From positions 1 to 31,378 of the forward strand of contig JBBIRT010000018.1 of NCBI GenBank assembly GCA_037441725.1: DNA of 31,378 bases, written 5' to 3'. Origin of the DNA: JBBIRT01 sp037441725 (lineage in GTDB: Bacteria; Desulfobacterota; BSN033; UBA1163). The translations under genes were made by a program, and so were the position numbers. The notes under the pieces are model-generated. The model had not been told where the DNA came from. It did no database searches and was given only the letters and a program-made list of their open reading frames with translations. This document shows, piece after piece, positions 1 through 8,189 of the stretch; the stretch's first letter is position 1; every line of letters starts with the position of its first letter.

Positions 1-55
1 AAATGGTCCCCTGAAAAGGAAAGTTTAAAATGATTTTTCACTTAGAGTGCTGACA

Positions 56-460
56 TTATTTCCCACGCTCTTCTTCACAGATTCTAACAATTGCCTCGAT
101 GGTTTTCTGTAATTCTCCCTCCGTATAGTCAAAAGGCCGGAACGGGCCTCTCTTTTCGACGGATAGGTCTTTAACGAGATTAAGGGACTTATCGATTTTT
201 AAACCAGATTTCTCAATAATTTTGCTTGTACAACGATTTGCACATCCATCGATTGCGATAACCCTTTTTGCCGCCCCGGTTGTCTTTCTGTGTTTTGGCA
301 CATTCACGGCCAGGGCAGAGGTACAGAAGAGGCCGGTTTTCTTCGGATCGAGTCTCTTCATTGCCTCTAACACCGCAATACCTGTCAAGGTGCCGGAGCT
401 TGACATAATACCGAAACAGACGAATAAAGCATTTTCTGGAACCACTTCATGATCGGACAT
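56..460 (-). CDS. DGC-domain putative zinc-binding protein
   Basis: A 134-aa protein of the DGC-domain family (PF08859-like, 'putative zinc-binding protein'). The diagnostic motif AIDGCANRC is near the middle. The N-terminus has a Cys followed by a Gly/Ser-rich loop (VCFGIMSSSGT) in the place where relatives have CSGGSNVG, so the loop is divergent. A further Cys pair is spread through the chain, as expected for a metal- or metalloid-binding thiol protein. No signal peptide or membrane segment is visible, so it is probably cytosolic. Its start overlaps the last codons of the upstream exporter gene by 14 bases, which implies translational coupling. It is the last gene of the leftward island visible here. 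Biochemical function in this family is not established; a role as metalloid or zinc chaperone is inferred from the neighbours. Confidence 0.8.
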   Translation of the reverse strand: MSDHEVVPENALFVCFGIMSSSGTLTGIAVLEAMKRLDPKKTGLFCTSALAVNVPKHRKTTGAAKRVIAIDGCANRCTSKIIEKSGLKIDKSLNLVKDLSVEKRGPFRPFDYTEGELQKTIEAIVRICEEERGK

Positions 461-1427
461 GGTTTTTCTCCTCTAAACTCGTAGCTCGACGAAAGAGCTG
501 GTAAAAGGTAACTGCAGTGAGCATCTGGAAAGCAAACCCCACTGCAACCGGCAGCATCTCCAGCTTCCCGAAACTCATGGCCGCTATGCCAATAGCAATA
601 GGCAGGTTCTTCATTCCCGATGAGTAAGTGATAGCAATGTTCTTGCTCTTGGGAAAGAATTTGAGGCTTACCAAATAAGCCACCAAGAATAAGATGGGGA
701 AAATCAATATGGTGGATATGACCAGAGGGGCTATCAGCCCTATGTTTTTCATAATGGGTGACATGTTGGTGTTAATCGCCATGAACATCAGCAATACAGC
801 CATGGTAGCCGAGATGGCCGGCATGGCTGGAAGGTATTTCTGAACATTCACCTGTCTTCCGATAAGCTCTCGTAAAGCAATCCCAACAAGCACTGGAAGA
901 AGCACGGTATAAATAAGCTGTCGAAACATCCCCCACGTATTCACAGTAATAAATGTGCCGGCAAACAGAGACATCAGGAGTGGAATGAGGAACGGAGCCA
1001 GAATCATGGTGGCAGCGTTGATGACCGTGGCCAGTGGGACATCTCCTTTAAGAAGACCAGCCCAGACGAGTGCCATGCCGGCACAGGGGACCACCCCGAT
1101 TAGAATCAGGCCAGTAGCTAAATCAGAATGTCCAGATAGGAACAGTAGGGCCAGAAGCCAGCACAAGAAGGGAGCAAAAAGGAAGTTTAGCACCAGCCCG
1201 AATGAAAACCCTCTCCAATCCTTAGCTGCAGTCCCAAGGCTCTTGAAAGTAATCGTGAAACCCATTGCGGCTATCATAATGATAATGAGAGGAGTATTAA
1301 ACTGACGAATATAAACCCCGGGCCGGGCAGTGAAAAACCCTATGATCACCCCAATCACCAGCGTAGTTATTATGATGTAAGTGTAATTCTCCCTGATGAA
1401 CTTGGCATAGTTCATTATGATCTTCAT
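447..1427 (-). CDS. ACR3/bile-acid-symporter family exporter (probable arsenite efflux)
   Basis: A 326-aa polytopic protein with about ten hydrophobic segments, the usual size for the BART superfamily (ACR3 arsenite exporters, bile acid:sodium symporters). The segment VVPCAGMALVWAGLLKGD resembles the conserved ACR3 helix that carries the essential Cys and the VW-x(4)-GD pattern. The context (ArsR regulators and ArsP permeases upstream, DGC proteins on both sides) favours arsenite or a related oxyanion as substrate and proton-coupled efflux at the inner membrane. The start ATG has an AAGGTG ribosome site 5-6 bases upstream. The 3' end overlaps the next DGC gene. Family placement is good. Assignment to ACR3 rather than another BART transporter is an inference, because the sequence around the Cys is not the exact ACR3 signature. 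Confidence 0.75.
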   Translation of the reverse strand: MKIIMNYAKFIRENYTYIIITTLVIGVIIGFFTARPGVYIRQFNTPLIIIMIAAMGFTITFKSLGTAAKDWRGFSFGLVLNFLFAPFLCWLLALLFLSGHSDLATGLILIGVVPCAGMALVWAGLLKGDVPLATVINAATMILAPFLIPLLMSLFAGTFITVNTWGMFRQLIYTVLLPVLVGIALRELIGRQVNVQKYLPAMPAISATMAVLLMFMAINTNMSPIMKNIGLIAPLVISTILIFPILFLVAYLVSLKFFPKSKNIAITYSSGMKNLPIAIGIAAMSFGKLEMLPVAVGFAFQMLTAVTFYQLFRRATSLEEKNHVRS

Positions 1428-1453
1428 TTGTTCACCTTGGCTTAGTTAGAAAT

Positions 1454-1899
1454 TTATGGTTTGTCTTCACGGATGACCTTTACAATCAGCTCTTTGGCCT
1501 TCTTCACATCATCCTGAGAGACATACTCCATGACCCCCTTAATATTCTCACCGATATCCTCATGAAGGGCCTTCTTTTTCATACCGATATCTCTGACAAG
1601 GACAATACTTTTGGTTGGGGTGACCCCGGATTGCCCAACAGTCTTCTTAGCGCATTCAAACGGGCATCCGTCAACGGTGATGACCTTCTTGGCAGCCTTG
1701 GTCTTCCCTATCACTGGAGCTACCTTCAATGGAAGCGCTCCCAGACAGCCAATGGCCACCTTCTCAAGCCCGAGCTCTTTTACAGCCTCCAAACAGGCCA
1801 GGGCGCTGGTTATCCCTGTATTTGAAATCCCCCATAACAGGAAAAGATGATGTTCTCATGAGTCTTCATTCCTTCTTGCCAGTGTTTCTCTTCTGCCAT
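1454..1899 (-). pseudogene. DGC-domain protein, frameshifted near its N-terminus
   Basis: Second DGC-domain gene. The C-terminal 112 residues are open in one frame (VITVDGCPFECAKK is the DGC motif). The true start is an ATG at 1899 in another frame, which reads MAEEKHW...ENIIFSCYGG and then hits a TAA. If one base is added to the run of five Gs on the coding strand (C run at 1829-1833), the two pieces join as CYGGISNTGITSALACLEA, exactly the expected family N-terminus. The lesion is therefore a one-base deletion in a homopolymer: either a sequencing or assembly error or a recent mutation. Repaired, the protein would be about 148 aa. A reader taking only the longer open frame would begin it at an internal TTG and lose the N-terminal Cys. 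It lies between the Fe-S protein and the ACR3-like exporter. Confidence 0.8.
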
Positions 1900-1927
1900 G
1901 TTCGTTTCTCCTTTCTATTATTGGAAT

Positions 1928-2479
1928 TTATTCTCCCCCTACTGGAACCTCATATCCAGAAGACTCAAGGAGTTTGAGCAAGGTCTCTCTCTTTTCATCA
2001 TATTCCCCAGAAAAGAGTGGCTTGCATTTCGAGACATCAACCTCATGCCTTATCAATTTAAATGAAAACGAAAAACAGGTCCTCTCCCCACATTCCTTGC
2101 AGTTCGTTCCGGGAAGAAGCTTTAGAACATCAGAGGATTTAAGCTCTTTCGCTGTGGTGTAATCGGGTTCAATTTTATCACGATTCTGGTAAGTCTCATT
2201 AATAATCTCCTTTAGTTCTGCCATAACCTGCCTTGCTTCTTTTTCGTCTTCCAATTTGGTAATAGCGATTTCTCTTGGCCGAAAGGTGATGAGATGCCCT
2301 CCTCTTTTGACAGTGAGTATCTTATTCTGATCAATATAATGCAAGCCCTTAAGCACTCTATTAAGATAGGGAAGGATCTCGGTGATATCCTCGGAAAGAG
2401 TGACGATCGCATTAACCTTCTCTGCTGAAAAATTACATTCCGGAAGAGTGATCCTCAATTTATAATCATCCAGTAACAT
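1928..2479 (-). CDS. Fe-S cluster protein with PF04060-type four-Cys motif (copy 1)
   Basis: A 183-aa soluble protein. The N-terminal 110 residues hold an alpha/beta domain I do not recognise. The C-terminus carries LLPGTNCKECGERTC plus a later Cys (C127, C130, C135, C152), the spacing of the small 4Fe-4S domain found in the CO dehydrogenase/acetyl-CoA synthase corrinoid subunits and in RnfB-type proteins. It is a clear paralogue of the gene at 3922-4455 (shared LKxSDxxKLLPGTNCKxCG and a GYEV tail). Each copy lies directly downstream of another redox gene, this one 68 bases after radical SAM copy 1. It probably supplies electrons to, or scaffolds a product of, the radical SAM partner. That is inferred from adjacency; no specific reaction can be named. 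Confidence 0.75.
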   Translation of the reverse strand: MLLDDYKLRITLPECNFSAEKVNAIVTLSEDITEILPYLNRVLKGLHYIDQNKILTVKRGGHLITFRPREIAITKLEDEKEARQVMAELKEIINETYQNRDKIEPDYTTAKELKSSDVLKLLPGTNCKECGERTCFSFSFKLIRHEVDVSKCKPLFSGEYDEKRETLLKLLESSGYEVPVGGE

Positions 2480-2547
2480 TTTTCATTGCTCCTTTCTTTT
2501 AAACCCCTCCAAACTTCCTTGTTTTCGAAGGTATTTATCAAAAGTAA

Positions 2548-3822
2548 TTATGGACATTGGATCACGCCCTGTGCCCAGAGGCAGCCCCCACAAGCCGGGA
2601 AGGGGCTACCAAAGCAATCCTCTTCATTTGATTCAAAAAGGTCACAACCGCCACAAAAGGCACAAGGTGAAAAATCAAATTTTTGGACCCGTTCGCGAAA
2701 GGCTAAATACTCTGGCAAATTCCATAAATCATTTAAATCTTGCTTGGTTATGTTCCCCACCGAATATCGGCGTAAGGATCGCTCATATTCATTCATAAAG
2801 ATTCTTTGATCGTGTAGAAGGGGAAGACACGGGCTAACTTCTCCATCCCAACGAATGGCCATCACTCCCCTTTCAATAAAAGGACACCGATTGTTTCCTT
2901 CTCCCAAATCTGCTCCTGCAAAAATTAGATGATGGCCACTGAGCATGATCTGGTTGAACACCTCTTGGGTGGTTTCATTGATATCGATCTTTGGAAGATT
3001 TAGAGAGGTTCCATAAGGCGAGGGGATGTAGATTCCATCATAAGAAGCCCTCGAATATAAAATCTCTTGATACATTTCAGCCGTATAGGGTAAGACGTTG
3101 GTCACCAAAAATTGATGTGCTCCCAATCTACTACCCAAACGAATGACAGCAGGGAGATCTTTGATATTTCGTTTCATGGCCACAAAGACGATTCCGATCT
3201 GGGGCCTCAGATGGTAATCCACAAAATATTCATAGAAACGCACGCCCAAACGGGCATCCTGAAAACTGGCGACATTGGAAATCACTTCAGGTAGAGCAGC
3301 CCCTAGTCTAACATCTGCATAACTCTCAGGAGTAGCTCCATCCAGTGAAACCCATAAGCTATCGAGGCCAGCCTCAATCAGCTCTATGGATCGTTTCTTA
3401 GAAAGAAGTGTTCCATTGGTAATCAATTCAACCGTCGATCCTAAGGCCTTTGCCTGAGCAACCATTTCGACAATATTCGGATGAGCCAGGGGTTCACCCA
3501 GGCCGCCAAAAAAAATGGTAGGGGGTGAAGAAAGCTGATGCAACCCTTCCATGATTTGTGCAAAAGTGGTTTGGGACATTTCACCCAAGGGTTCTTCCCA
3601 GATATTTCGGATACAGGTCCGGCATTCTAAATTGCAGGCATTGGTTGGCTCAATGTAAACCTTTGCCAGATGGGTCACCGGTCTTTGTAAATGGAGCCCA
3701 TGAATGCTCTTATCAAAGTGGACTCTTATCCCCTGACTCAATCCAAATTCCTTTACCAGTTCTGAAGGTAAAACCAGACGGCCTTCTTGATCGACTTGAG
3801 CCTCAAACTCTCCTCTTTTCAT
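2548..3822 (-). CDS. AbrB-like/radical SAM/SPASM protein, tungsten-oxidoreductase maturase-like (copy 1)
   Basis: A 424-aa protein. Residues 1-50 resemble an AbrB/SpoVT swapped-hairpin domain (DQEGRLVLPSELVKEFGL). The radical SAM core follows with CNLECRTC (C63, C67, C70; CX3CX2C), a GGLGEP motif and SLDGATPESYADVRLG. The Cys-rich C-terminus is SPASM-like and ends in CGGCLWAQGVIQCP. The order and wording of motifs match what I know as the tungsten-cofactor oxidoreductase radical SAM maturase family (TIGR04317). That family normally neighbours an aldehyde:ferredoxin oxidoreductase, and none is in this window. It is paralogous to the gene at 6927-8189. The likely role is SAM-dependent modification of a peptide or cofactor. 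The Fe-S protein downstream is a candidate partner. Confidence 0.8.
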   Translation of the reverse strand: MKRGEFEAQVDQEGRLVLPSELVKEFGLSQGIRVHFDKSIHGLHLQRPVTHLAKVYIEPTNACNLECRTCIRNIWEEPLGEMSQTTFAQIMEGLHQLSSPPTIFFGGLGEPLAHPNIVEMVAQAKALGSTVELITNGTLLSKKRSIELIEAGLDSLWVSLDGATPESYADVRLGAALPEVISNVASFQDARLGVRFYEYFVDYHLRPQIGIVFVAMKRNIKDLPAVIRLGSRLGAHQFLVTNVLPYTAEMYQEILYSRASYDGIYIPSPYGTSLNLPKIDINETTQEVFNQIMLSGHHLIFAGADLGEGNNRCPFIERGVMAIRWDGEVSPCLPLLHDQRIFMNEYERSLRRYSVGNITKQDLNDLWNLPEYLAFRERVQKFDFSPCAFCGGCDLFESNEEDCFGSPFPACGGCLWAQGVIQCP

Positions 3823-3866
3823 TCATCAATTCTCCGCCAATCCTTCCTATATTCATTAAAGAATTT

Positions 3867-3893
3867 ATGGATTCCTGCTTTGACAGGAATGAC
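3867..3893. repeat. REP-like short palindrome
   Basis: In the 99-base gap between radical SAM copy 1 and Fe-S copy 2 lies TGGATTCCTGCTTTGACAGG followed by AATGA. It forms a 7-bp perfect stem (ATTCCTG/CAGGAAT, 3871-3877 with 3884-3890) and a 6-base loop. The wording resembles the widespread intergenic repeat with core ATTCCCGC...GCGGGAAT. It could also form a hairpin in the transcript. No second copy is present in this window, so the repeat assignment rests on resemblance only. Confidence 0.5.
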
Positions 3894-3921
3894 CCTCTCA
3901 GGAAAATCTTTAAAAAGGGAA

Positions 3922-4455
3922 CTAAACTTCATATCCAGCATCCTTGAGAGTTTCAAGAAGTACCTTACGCTTCTCCTGATAGTCCTCTGAAAAAAGAGGG
4001 AAACATTTTCTGATATCGATTTTCTGATCAACCAATTTAAAGGCAAAAGCGAGACAACTTCGTAAGCCACACCTTTTACAATTCGTTCCTGGAAGGAGCT
4101 TCTGAATATCCGATGGCTTGAGCTGATCCCCTGAAGAATAGTTGGGTTCAATTTGATCCTTTTTCTGAAAGGTCTCATTAACAAGGTCTCTTAGCCAATC
4201 CAGGATTTGACAGGCCTCCTTTTCATCCTCGATTAAAGTCAACGTTACATGCTTGGCATGAAGGGTGATCAGTTTCTCTTCATTCCTGATGGTCAGGGTG
4301 AGGGCTGGGTGATTATAGATGCATCCTTTAATGAGGGCATTCAAATATGGGAAGACTTCATGAATCTCATCTGATAATTCTGCAATGACCCTGATCTTTT
4401 CGGGATCGGCAATACAAGGAAGAATGCGAGTGATTTTATAGGATTGGAGTATCAT
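3922..4455 (-). CDS. Fe-S cluster protein with PF04060-type four-Cys motif (copy 2)
   Basis: A 177-aa paralogue of the protein at 1928-2479. The layout is the same: an unrecognised N-terminal domain, then LLPGTNCKRCGLRSC and a later Cys (C126, C129, C134, C151) that would bind one 4Fe-4S cluster, and a GYEV C-terminus. It has extra Cys residues at 14, 45 and 82 that copy 1 does not share in place. The start lies 6 bases after the end of the DsbD-like gene, so the two are surely co-transcribed. The pairing of one Fe-S protein with each radical SAM enzyme, repeated within 6 kb, suggests duplication of a two-gene module. An electron-transfer role is likely by family; the partner is inferred. Confidence 0.75.
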   Translation of the reverse strand: MILQSYKITRILPCIADPEKIRVIAELSDEIHEVFPYLNALIKGCIYNHPALTLTIRNEEKLITLHAKHVTLTLIEDEKEACQILDWLRDLVNETFQKKDQIEPNYSSGDQLKPSDIQKLLPGTNCKRCGLRSCLAFAFKLVDQKIDIRKCFPLFSEDYQEKRKVLLETLKDAGYEV

Positions 4456-4461
4456 GTTATT

Positions 4462-5961
4462 TTATCTTAAAGTGATAATTAATATTCCTCCCAAGGCAAA
4501 AAAGAGCAAAGAGGTCAGAAGTTTAATCAAAGAAGCCCTTCTCTGCAGAAAGAAAGTCAACTGTTCGGAGGTGACTCCCCAGTATACAATTCCAAAAATG
4601 GCCAGGAGAGGAACAATAAAAAATAAATTATAAAGAAAGAGATAAAAAATGGCACTCACTTTCAATGAGGGAATACTGGTCACAAAAAGGATGGTGGGAA
4701 GATAAACCTGACCCGTGCAAGTGAATTCCAGGAGGGAAATTAAAAATCCGGCTCCCACAGCCGCGATAAAATAACGGCTGGATTTGCTTCCCTCTCGAAT
4801 GACTTGATGGGCCTTTTTTTTCAAGAAATCTGGGAGTTGTAGTTTCATCTCAGAGGGTTTTCCACGTTTCAATTGAACATAGTCATAAAGGCTATAGATC
4901 CCCAGGATGAATGCAATGCCAATGGTAAGGAAGTAGATGATTTTGGAAAATATTGGTAGGAAGGATAAATGCTGGATGAAAGAAAGAATTCCAAGGCCAA
5001 TGAGTAAATAAGTAAGAAAGACAGCCCCGGAAAATCCAACTCCTACCCAGAAAACCTCATTTCTCTTTCGGCCTACAAAAGAAAGATAGGAGATAAAGAA
5101 AATCAATGTGGCAAAGGCGCACGGGTTGATCCCATCAATTAATCCTGCGAAGAGGATGGTAAGAAATCCAATGGATTGAAACCGCTCTACAATCGATTCC
5201 TCTGCCTTTTGAACCTCTTCGGCTTCGACCTTTAAGGTTGGCTTGATCTCTGCTTTTTCGTATTTTTCAATGAGTGTTTCTACCCTGGACTCTGTGATCT
5301 CCTCAGGGGAAAGAAAATCTTTACCAATAAAAAGGCTAGGGGCAATCAACCTCTTCTCCTGGGGAAGGTTGACTCGATTCGAAAGGGTTTCATTGAGGCG
5401 CTTTCCGTCAGTCGTGTTTAAATCCATTTGATGGATATGGAGATGGGGATATTTTTTATGGATATATTTAAGCAAATATTCTGCTCGGTCACATTTAGGG
5501 CAGCCCTTCTGATAAAAGTAGACTAATTCCAGTGAAAAGGTCTTTTCTGAGGGCTTCTCGATGGAGGTCCTTTCAAGAGGGGGAAGAGTTGGAGCCAGGT
5601 CTCCTCTCATCTGATAATCAAGAATCAGATGATCGAGCTTCTCCATAATTTCCTGATCCCCCGAGAGCATCTGGTCGCCAATAAAGATAATGGGAAGCTC
5701 CTCCCCTCTTTTGGCATACCTCTTTTCCAATTCAGCCAGGGCTTTGTAATTCGAGGGATCTCCAATTTCAAAGGTCTTGATTTCGATGAAGGGATACTGG
5801 GATTTGAGCGTAGGAACATAATTCTGAAGGATGGCATGACAGTTCGGACAATCCTCAGCATAAAACAGGTATATGGGAATCGCGGAGGGTGGTTGACCGT
5901 GACCGTTGAGGGATAAGAAAAGAATACCAACAACAAGCCATAGGATTTTCAGCTTTCTCAT
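4462..5961 (-). CDS. Secreted double-thioredoxin fused to CcdA/DsbD-like membrane domain
   Basis: A 499-aa fusion. A signal peptide (about residues 1-22) is followed by a thioredoxin/glutaredoxin-fold domain with CPNC at 38-41 and a second such domain with CPKC at 154-157. Roughly eight membrane helices then carry NPCAF and EFTCTGQVYLP, the paired membrane cysteines of the CcdA/DsbD type. It should pass electrons from the cytoplasmic thiol pool across the membrane to extracytoplasmic thiols, with two periplasmic redox domains in series. Standard DsbD has its globular domains on both sides of the membrane part, so this tandem N-terminal layout is unusual. It sits 12 bases downstream of a stand-alone CcdA-like gene and 6 bases upstream of Fe-S copy 2. 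The substrate of the relay is unknown. Confidence 0.85.
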   Translation of the reverse strand: MRKLKILWLVVGILFLSLNGHGQPPSAIPIYLFYAEDCPNCHAILQNYVPTLKSQYPFIEIKTFEIGDPSNYKALAELEKRYAKRGEELPIIFIGDQMLSGDQEIMEKLDHLILDYQMRGDLAPTLPPLERTSIEKPSEKTFSLELVYFYQKGCPKCDRAEYLLKYIHKKYPHLHIHQMDLNTTDGKRLNETLSNRVNLPQEKRLIAPSLFIGKDFLSPEEITESRVETLIEKYEKAEIKPTLKVEAEEVQKAEESIVERFQSIGFLTILFAGLIDGINPCAFATLIFFISYLSFVGRKRNEVFWVGVGFSGAVFLTYLLIGLGILSFIQHLSFLPIFSKIIYFLTIGIAFILGIYSLYDYVQLKRGKPSEMKLQLPDFLKKKAHQVIREGSKSSRYFIAAVGAGFLISLLEFTCTGQVYLPTILFVTSIPSLKVSAIFYLFLYNLFFIVPLLAIFGIVYWGVTSEQLTFFLQRRASLIKLLTSLLFFALGGILIITLR

Positions 5962-5973
5962 AAAACTCTCTTT

Positions 5974-6669
5974 TTAAAGGGTGATCCCTATGTAAAATAG
6001 ATAAAGACCTACACAAATCACAATCAAGCCTCCAATCCTCTTGCCCCACTCTGTAATGTTCGTAATTCCCTTCGATTGGATAAAGTTTTCAACAAAACCT
6101 GCGGCAGTACCGGCTAAAAAGATGAGCGCACAATGGCCAAGGGCATAGACAAAGAGCAAAGAGGTTCCATATATAACCTCTCCTTTTGAAGCGACAAAGG
6201 CCAGAATTAGGGCCAATACAGGAGTGGCACAAGGGGAGGAAACAATCCCGAAAAGAGCTCCAAGCACAAGGGCTCCAACGATCCCTCGACGTTTTGACTG
6301 AAAATTAACCGGAGTTGGAATATTCAGATTGTAGATTCCGATGAGATGAAGCCCAATGGCTATGGCCACCCCCCCTATGATGAAATACCAAGTCTGGTTA
6401 ATCGTTCCAAAAAGCCCACCAATCAAGGAGGCAATGGCTCCCAAAATAGTGAAGGTGAAAGAGAGACCTAAGATAAAAACGAGGGAGTAGAGAACTGCCT
6501 TCCGGCGGTTTCCCTCGGAATATCCTCCTACATATCCGATCACAAGAGGAATGGTCGCGAGGACACAAGGGCTGGAGGAAGAGATGATTCCACCAAAAAA
6601 GACGCCAAGATAGGCCAGCAGTGGATTTTCGGTTAGAGACTGGGAAAGTTGATTTAAAAGATTTTCCAT
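5974..6669 (-). CDS. CcdA-family thiol:disulfide transmembrane protein
   Basis: A 231-aa, six-helix protein with the two conserved proline-cysteine sites of the family, SSPCVLA (C35) and SSPCATP (C147), in the first and fourth hydrophobic segments. The length is normal for CcdA. CcdA moves reducing equivalents from cytoplasmic thioredoxin to periplasmic acceptors (cytochrome c maturation proteins or dedicated thioredoxins). No cytochrome c or heme-lyase gene is nearby. The adjacent DsbD-like fusion has its own membrane Cys pair, so this operon encodes two such conduits. The start ATG is preceded by AAAAGG. A 257-base gap upstream holds a large inverted repeat. Confidence 0.88.
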   Translation of the reverse strand: MENLLNQLSQSLTENPLLAYLGVFFGGIISSSSPCVLATIPLVIGYVGGYSEGNRRKAVLYSLVFILGLSFTFTILGAIASLIGGLFGTINQTWYFIIGGVAIAIGLHLIGIYNLNIPTPVNFQSKRRGIVGALVLGALFGIVSSPCATPVLALILAFVASKGEVIYGTSLLFVYALGHCALIFLAGTAAGFVENFIQSKGITNITEWGKRIGGLIVICVGLYLFYIGITL

Positions 6670-6719
6670 AACCTTTTAATACCAGTGTGATACATCAAGG
6701 TAATGTTTTTCTAATCTAT

Positions 6720-6897
6720 AGGAATCAGGTAGGAATGTCGGAGAAAATCTTATAGCGGAAACCTCAGCTTGTCTTCTTGCTACAGAATCCCATTGGCATT
6801 TGGAGGGCTTCAATCTCACAGATAAAATTTCCTTGTAAACCATTATCTTAAACAACCGCTTGATAAGATTTTGAAAGATATTCCTGCCTGATTCCTG
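6720..6897. repeat. Imperfect ~40-bp inverted repeat enclosing ~97 bp
   Basis: The 257-base gap between the CcdA gene and radical SAM copy 2 has no gene but holds a long inverted repeat. Left arm 6720-6758 includes AGGAATCAGGTAGGAAT and AAAATCTTATAGCGG. Right arm 6856-6897 includes CCGCTTGATAAGATTTT and ATTCCTGCCTGATTCCT. The arms match at the outer 17 bases (one mismatch) and the inner 15 bases (a 2-base insertion), separated by 7 unpaired bases. The layout suggests a MITE-like element or a large RNA hairpin within the leftward transcript. No clear target-site duplication is seen. Confidence 0.6.
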
Positions 6898-6926
6898 TTT
6901 TTTAATATAGTTAGTGACGTATTAAT

Positions 6927-8189
6927 TCAGGGGCATTGGATTAGCCCCTGTGCCCAGAGACAGCCTCCACAGGTTGGAAAAGTATTTCCCAAACAATCCT
7001 CTTCATTCTCCCAGAAAAGAGAGCAACTGCTACAATAGGTACATGGAGCAAAATCAAAGAGTTGGACACGCTCCCGGAAACTCCGATATTCGGGTTGATT
7101 CCATAGATCCTGTAGTGATTGGTCATTGATATTTCCGACTGTATAGCGTCGTACAAACCGCTGGATTTTATCAAAATAGTTGGTATGGCTGTGAAGCAGG
7201 GGGAGGCAGGGACTGAGGTTCCCGTCCCAACTAATAGCGGTTGCCCCGTTTTCGATAAAGGGGCAGTAGTCATTTCCTTCCCAAAAATATCCTCTGACCA
7301 GGCTGAGACTATGTCCGGCCCGCATGGATAGATAGAGAGGCCTTTTGGTATTCTCATCCACATCGATTTTAGGGAGGTCAAGCTGAAATACCGAGGATTG
7401 ATAAACGACATCAGTGAGGGAGCGCGAATAGAGGACCTCTTTGCCCATTTCTTCAGTATAGGGCAGGACATTGCTCACCAACACCCGAGTCGCACCCAAT
7501 CTCATGGCCAGAGAAAGAAGCGAAGGTAACTCATGGATGTTTCGTTTCATCGCCACAAAGACAATCCCGATCTCGGGTTTCATATGGAAGCCTGAAAGCA
7601 GGAAGGGTGTGAAATTGGAAGAACGGAGATCGCGAAACATCTTGATGTTGGTCAGGACCTCAGGCAACATAGCCCCCAGACGGATGTCACTATAAGACTC
7701 TGAAGTAGCTCCATCCAGTGAAACCCACAGCCGATCCAGACCTGCCTCAATCAACTGTTCAGACATCCTTTTTGTGAGTAAGGTCCCATTTGTGATCAGC
7801 TCAACCGATGTATTCAAAGACTTTGTCTGGATGACCATTTCAAGGATGTCTGGATGAGCAAGGGGTTCGCCTAAGGCTCCGAAAAAGACCGTAGGAGGTG
7901 GAGAAAAATCCTTCAGCCCCTCAATGATCCGGGAGAATGTCTCTCGGTTCATCTGCCCCAGGGGTTCATCCCATACATTTCGGATACAGGTTCGGCACTC
8001 CAAATTACAGCGGTTGGTTGGCTCAATATATACTTTGGCCAGATGGGTGATGGGCAATCTGAGACGAGGGCCTTTGCTTGTCTCATCAATATAAACAGGT
8101 GTGCCGGGTTTTAGACAATAGCGGAGATTGAACTCCTCTGGAAAGATCAACTCTCCATTCTCACCCACATACGCTTGAAATTTACTCAT
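6927..8189 (-). CDS. AbrB-like/radical SAM/SPASM protein, tungsten-oxidoreductase maturase-like (copy 2)
   Basis: A 420-aa paralogue of the protein at 2548-3822, with the same N-terminal AbrB-like stretch, CNLECRTC (C61, C65, C68), ELITNGTLLT, SLDGATSESYSDIRLG and the C-terminal CGGCLWAQGLIQCP. The first glycine of the GGLGEP motif is Ala here (GALGEP), a conservative change. SPASM-type cysteines run through the last 50 residues. The best ribosome site (GGGAGG) is about 15 bases from the ATG, farther than usual, and a six-codon open frame lies between and overlaps the start, so initiation may be coupled or weak. Two divergent copies in one operon suggest two different substrates. No aldehyde:ferredoxin oxidoreductase is nearby. 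Confidence 0.8.
   Translation of the reverse strand: MSKFQAYVGENGELIFPEEFNLRYCLKPGTPVYIDETSKGPRLRLPITHLAKVYIEPTNRCNLECRTCIRNVWDEPLGQMNRETFSRIIEGLKDFSPPPTVFFGALGEPLAHPDILEMVIQTKSLNTSVELITNGTLLTKRMSEQLIEAGLDRLWVSLDGATSESYSDIRLGAMLPEVLTNIKMFRDLRSSNFTPFLLSGFHMKPEIGIVFVAMKRNIHELPSLLSLAMRLGATRVLVSNVLPYTEEMGKEVLYSRSLTDVVYQSSVFQLDLPKIDVDENTKRPLYLSMRAGHSLSLVRGYFWEGNDYCPFIENGATAISWDGNLSPCLPLLHSHTNYFDKIQRFVRRYTVGNINDQSLQDLWNQPEYRSFRERVQLFDFAPCTYCSSCSLFWENEEDCLGNTFPTCGGCLWAQGLIQCP

Noticed and set aside
222..452. Plus-strand 76-aa frame, and other plus-strand frames across 955-1977
   Set aside because: They lie wholly opposite well-supported leftward genes and show no family motifs of their own.
6941..7471. 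176-aa leftward frame within radical SAM copy 2
   Set aside because: It is a shadow in another frame of a gene with complete radical SAM and SPASM motifs.
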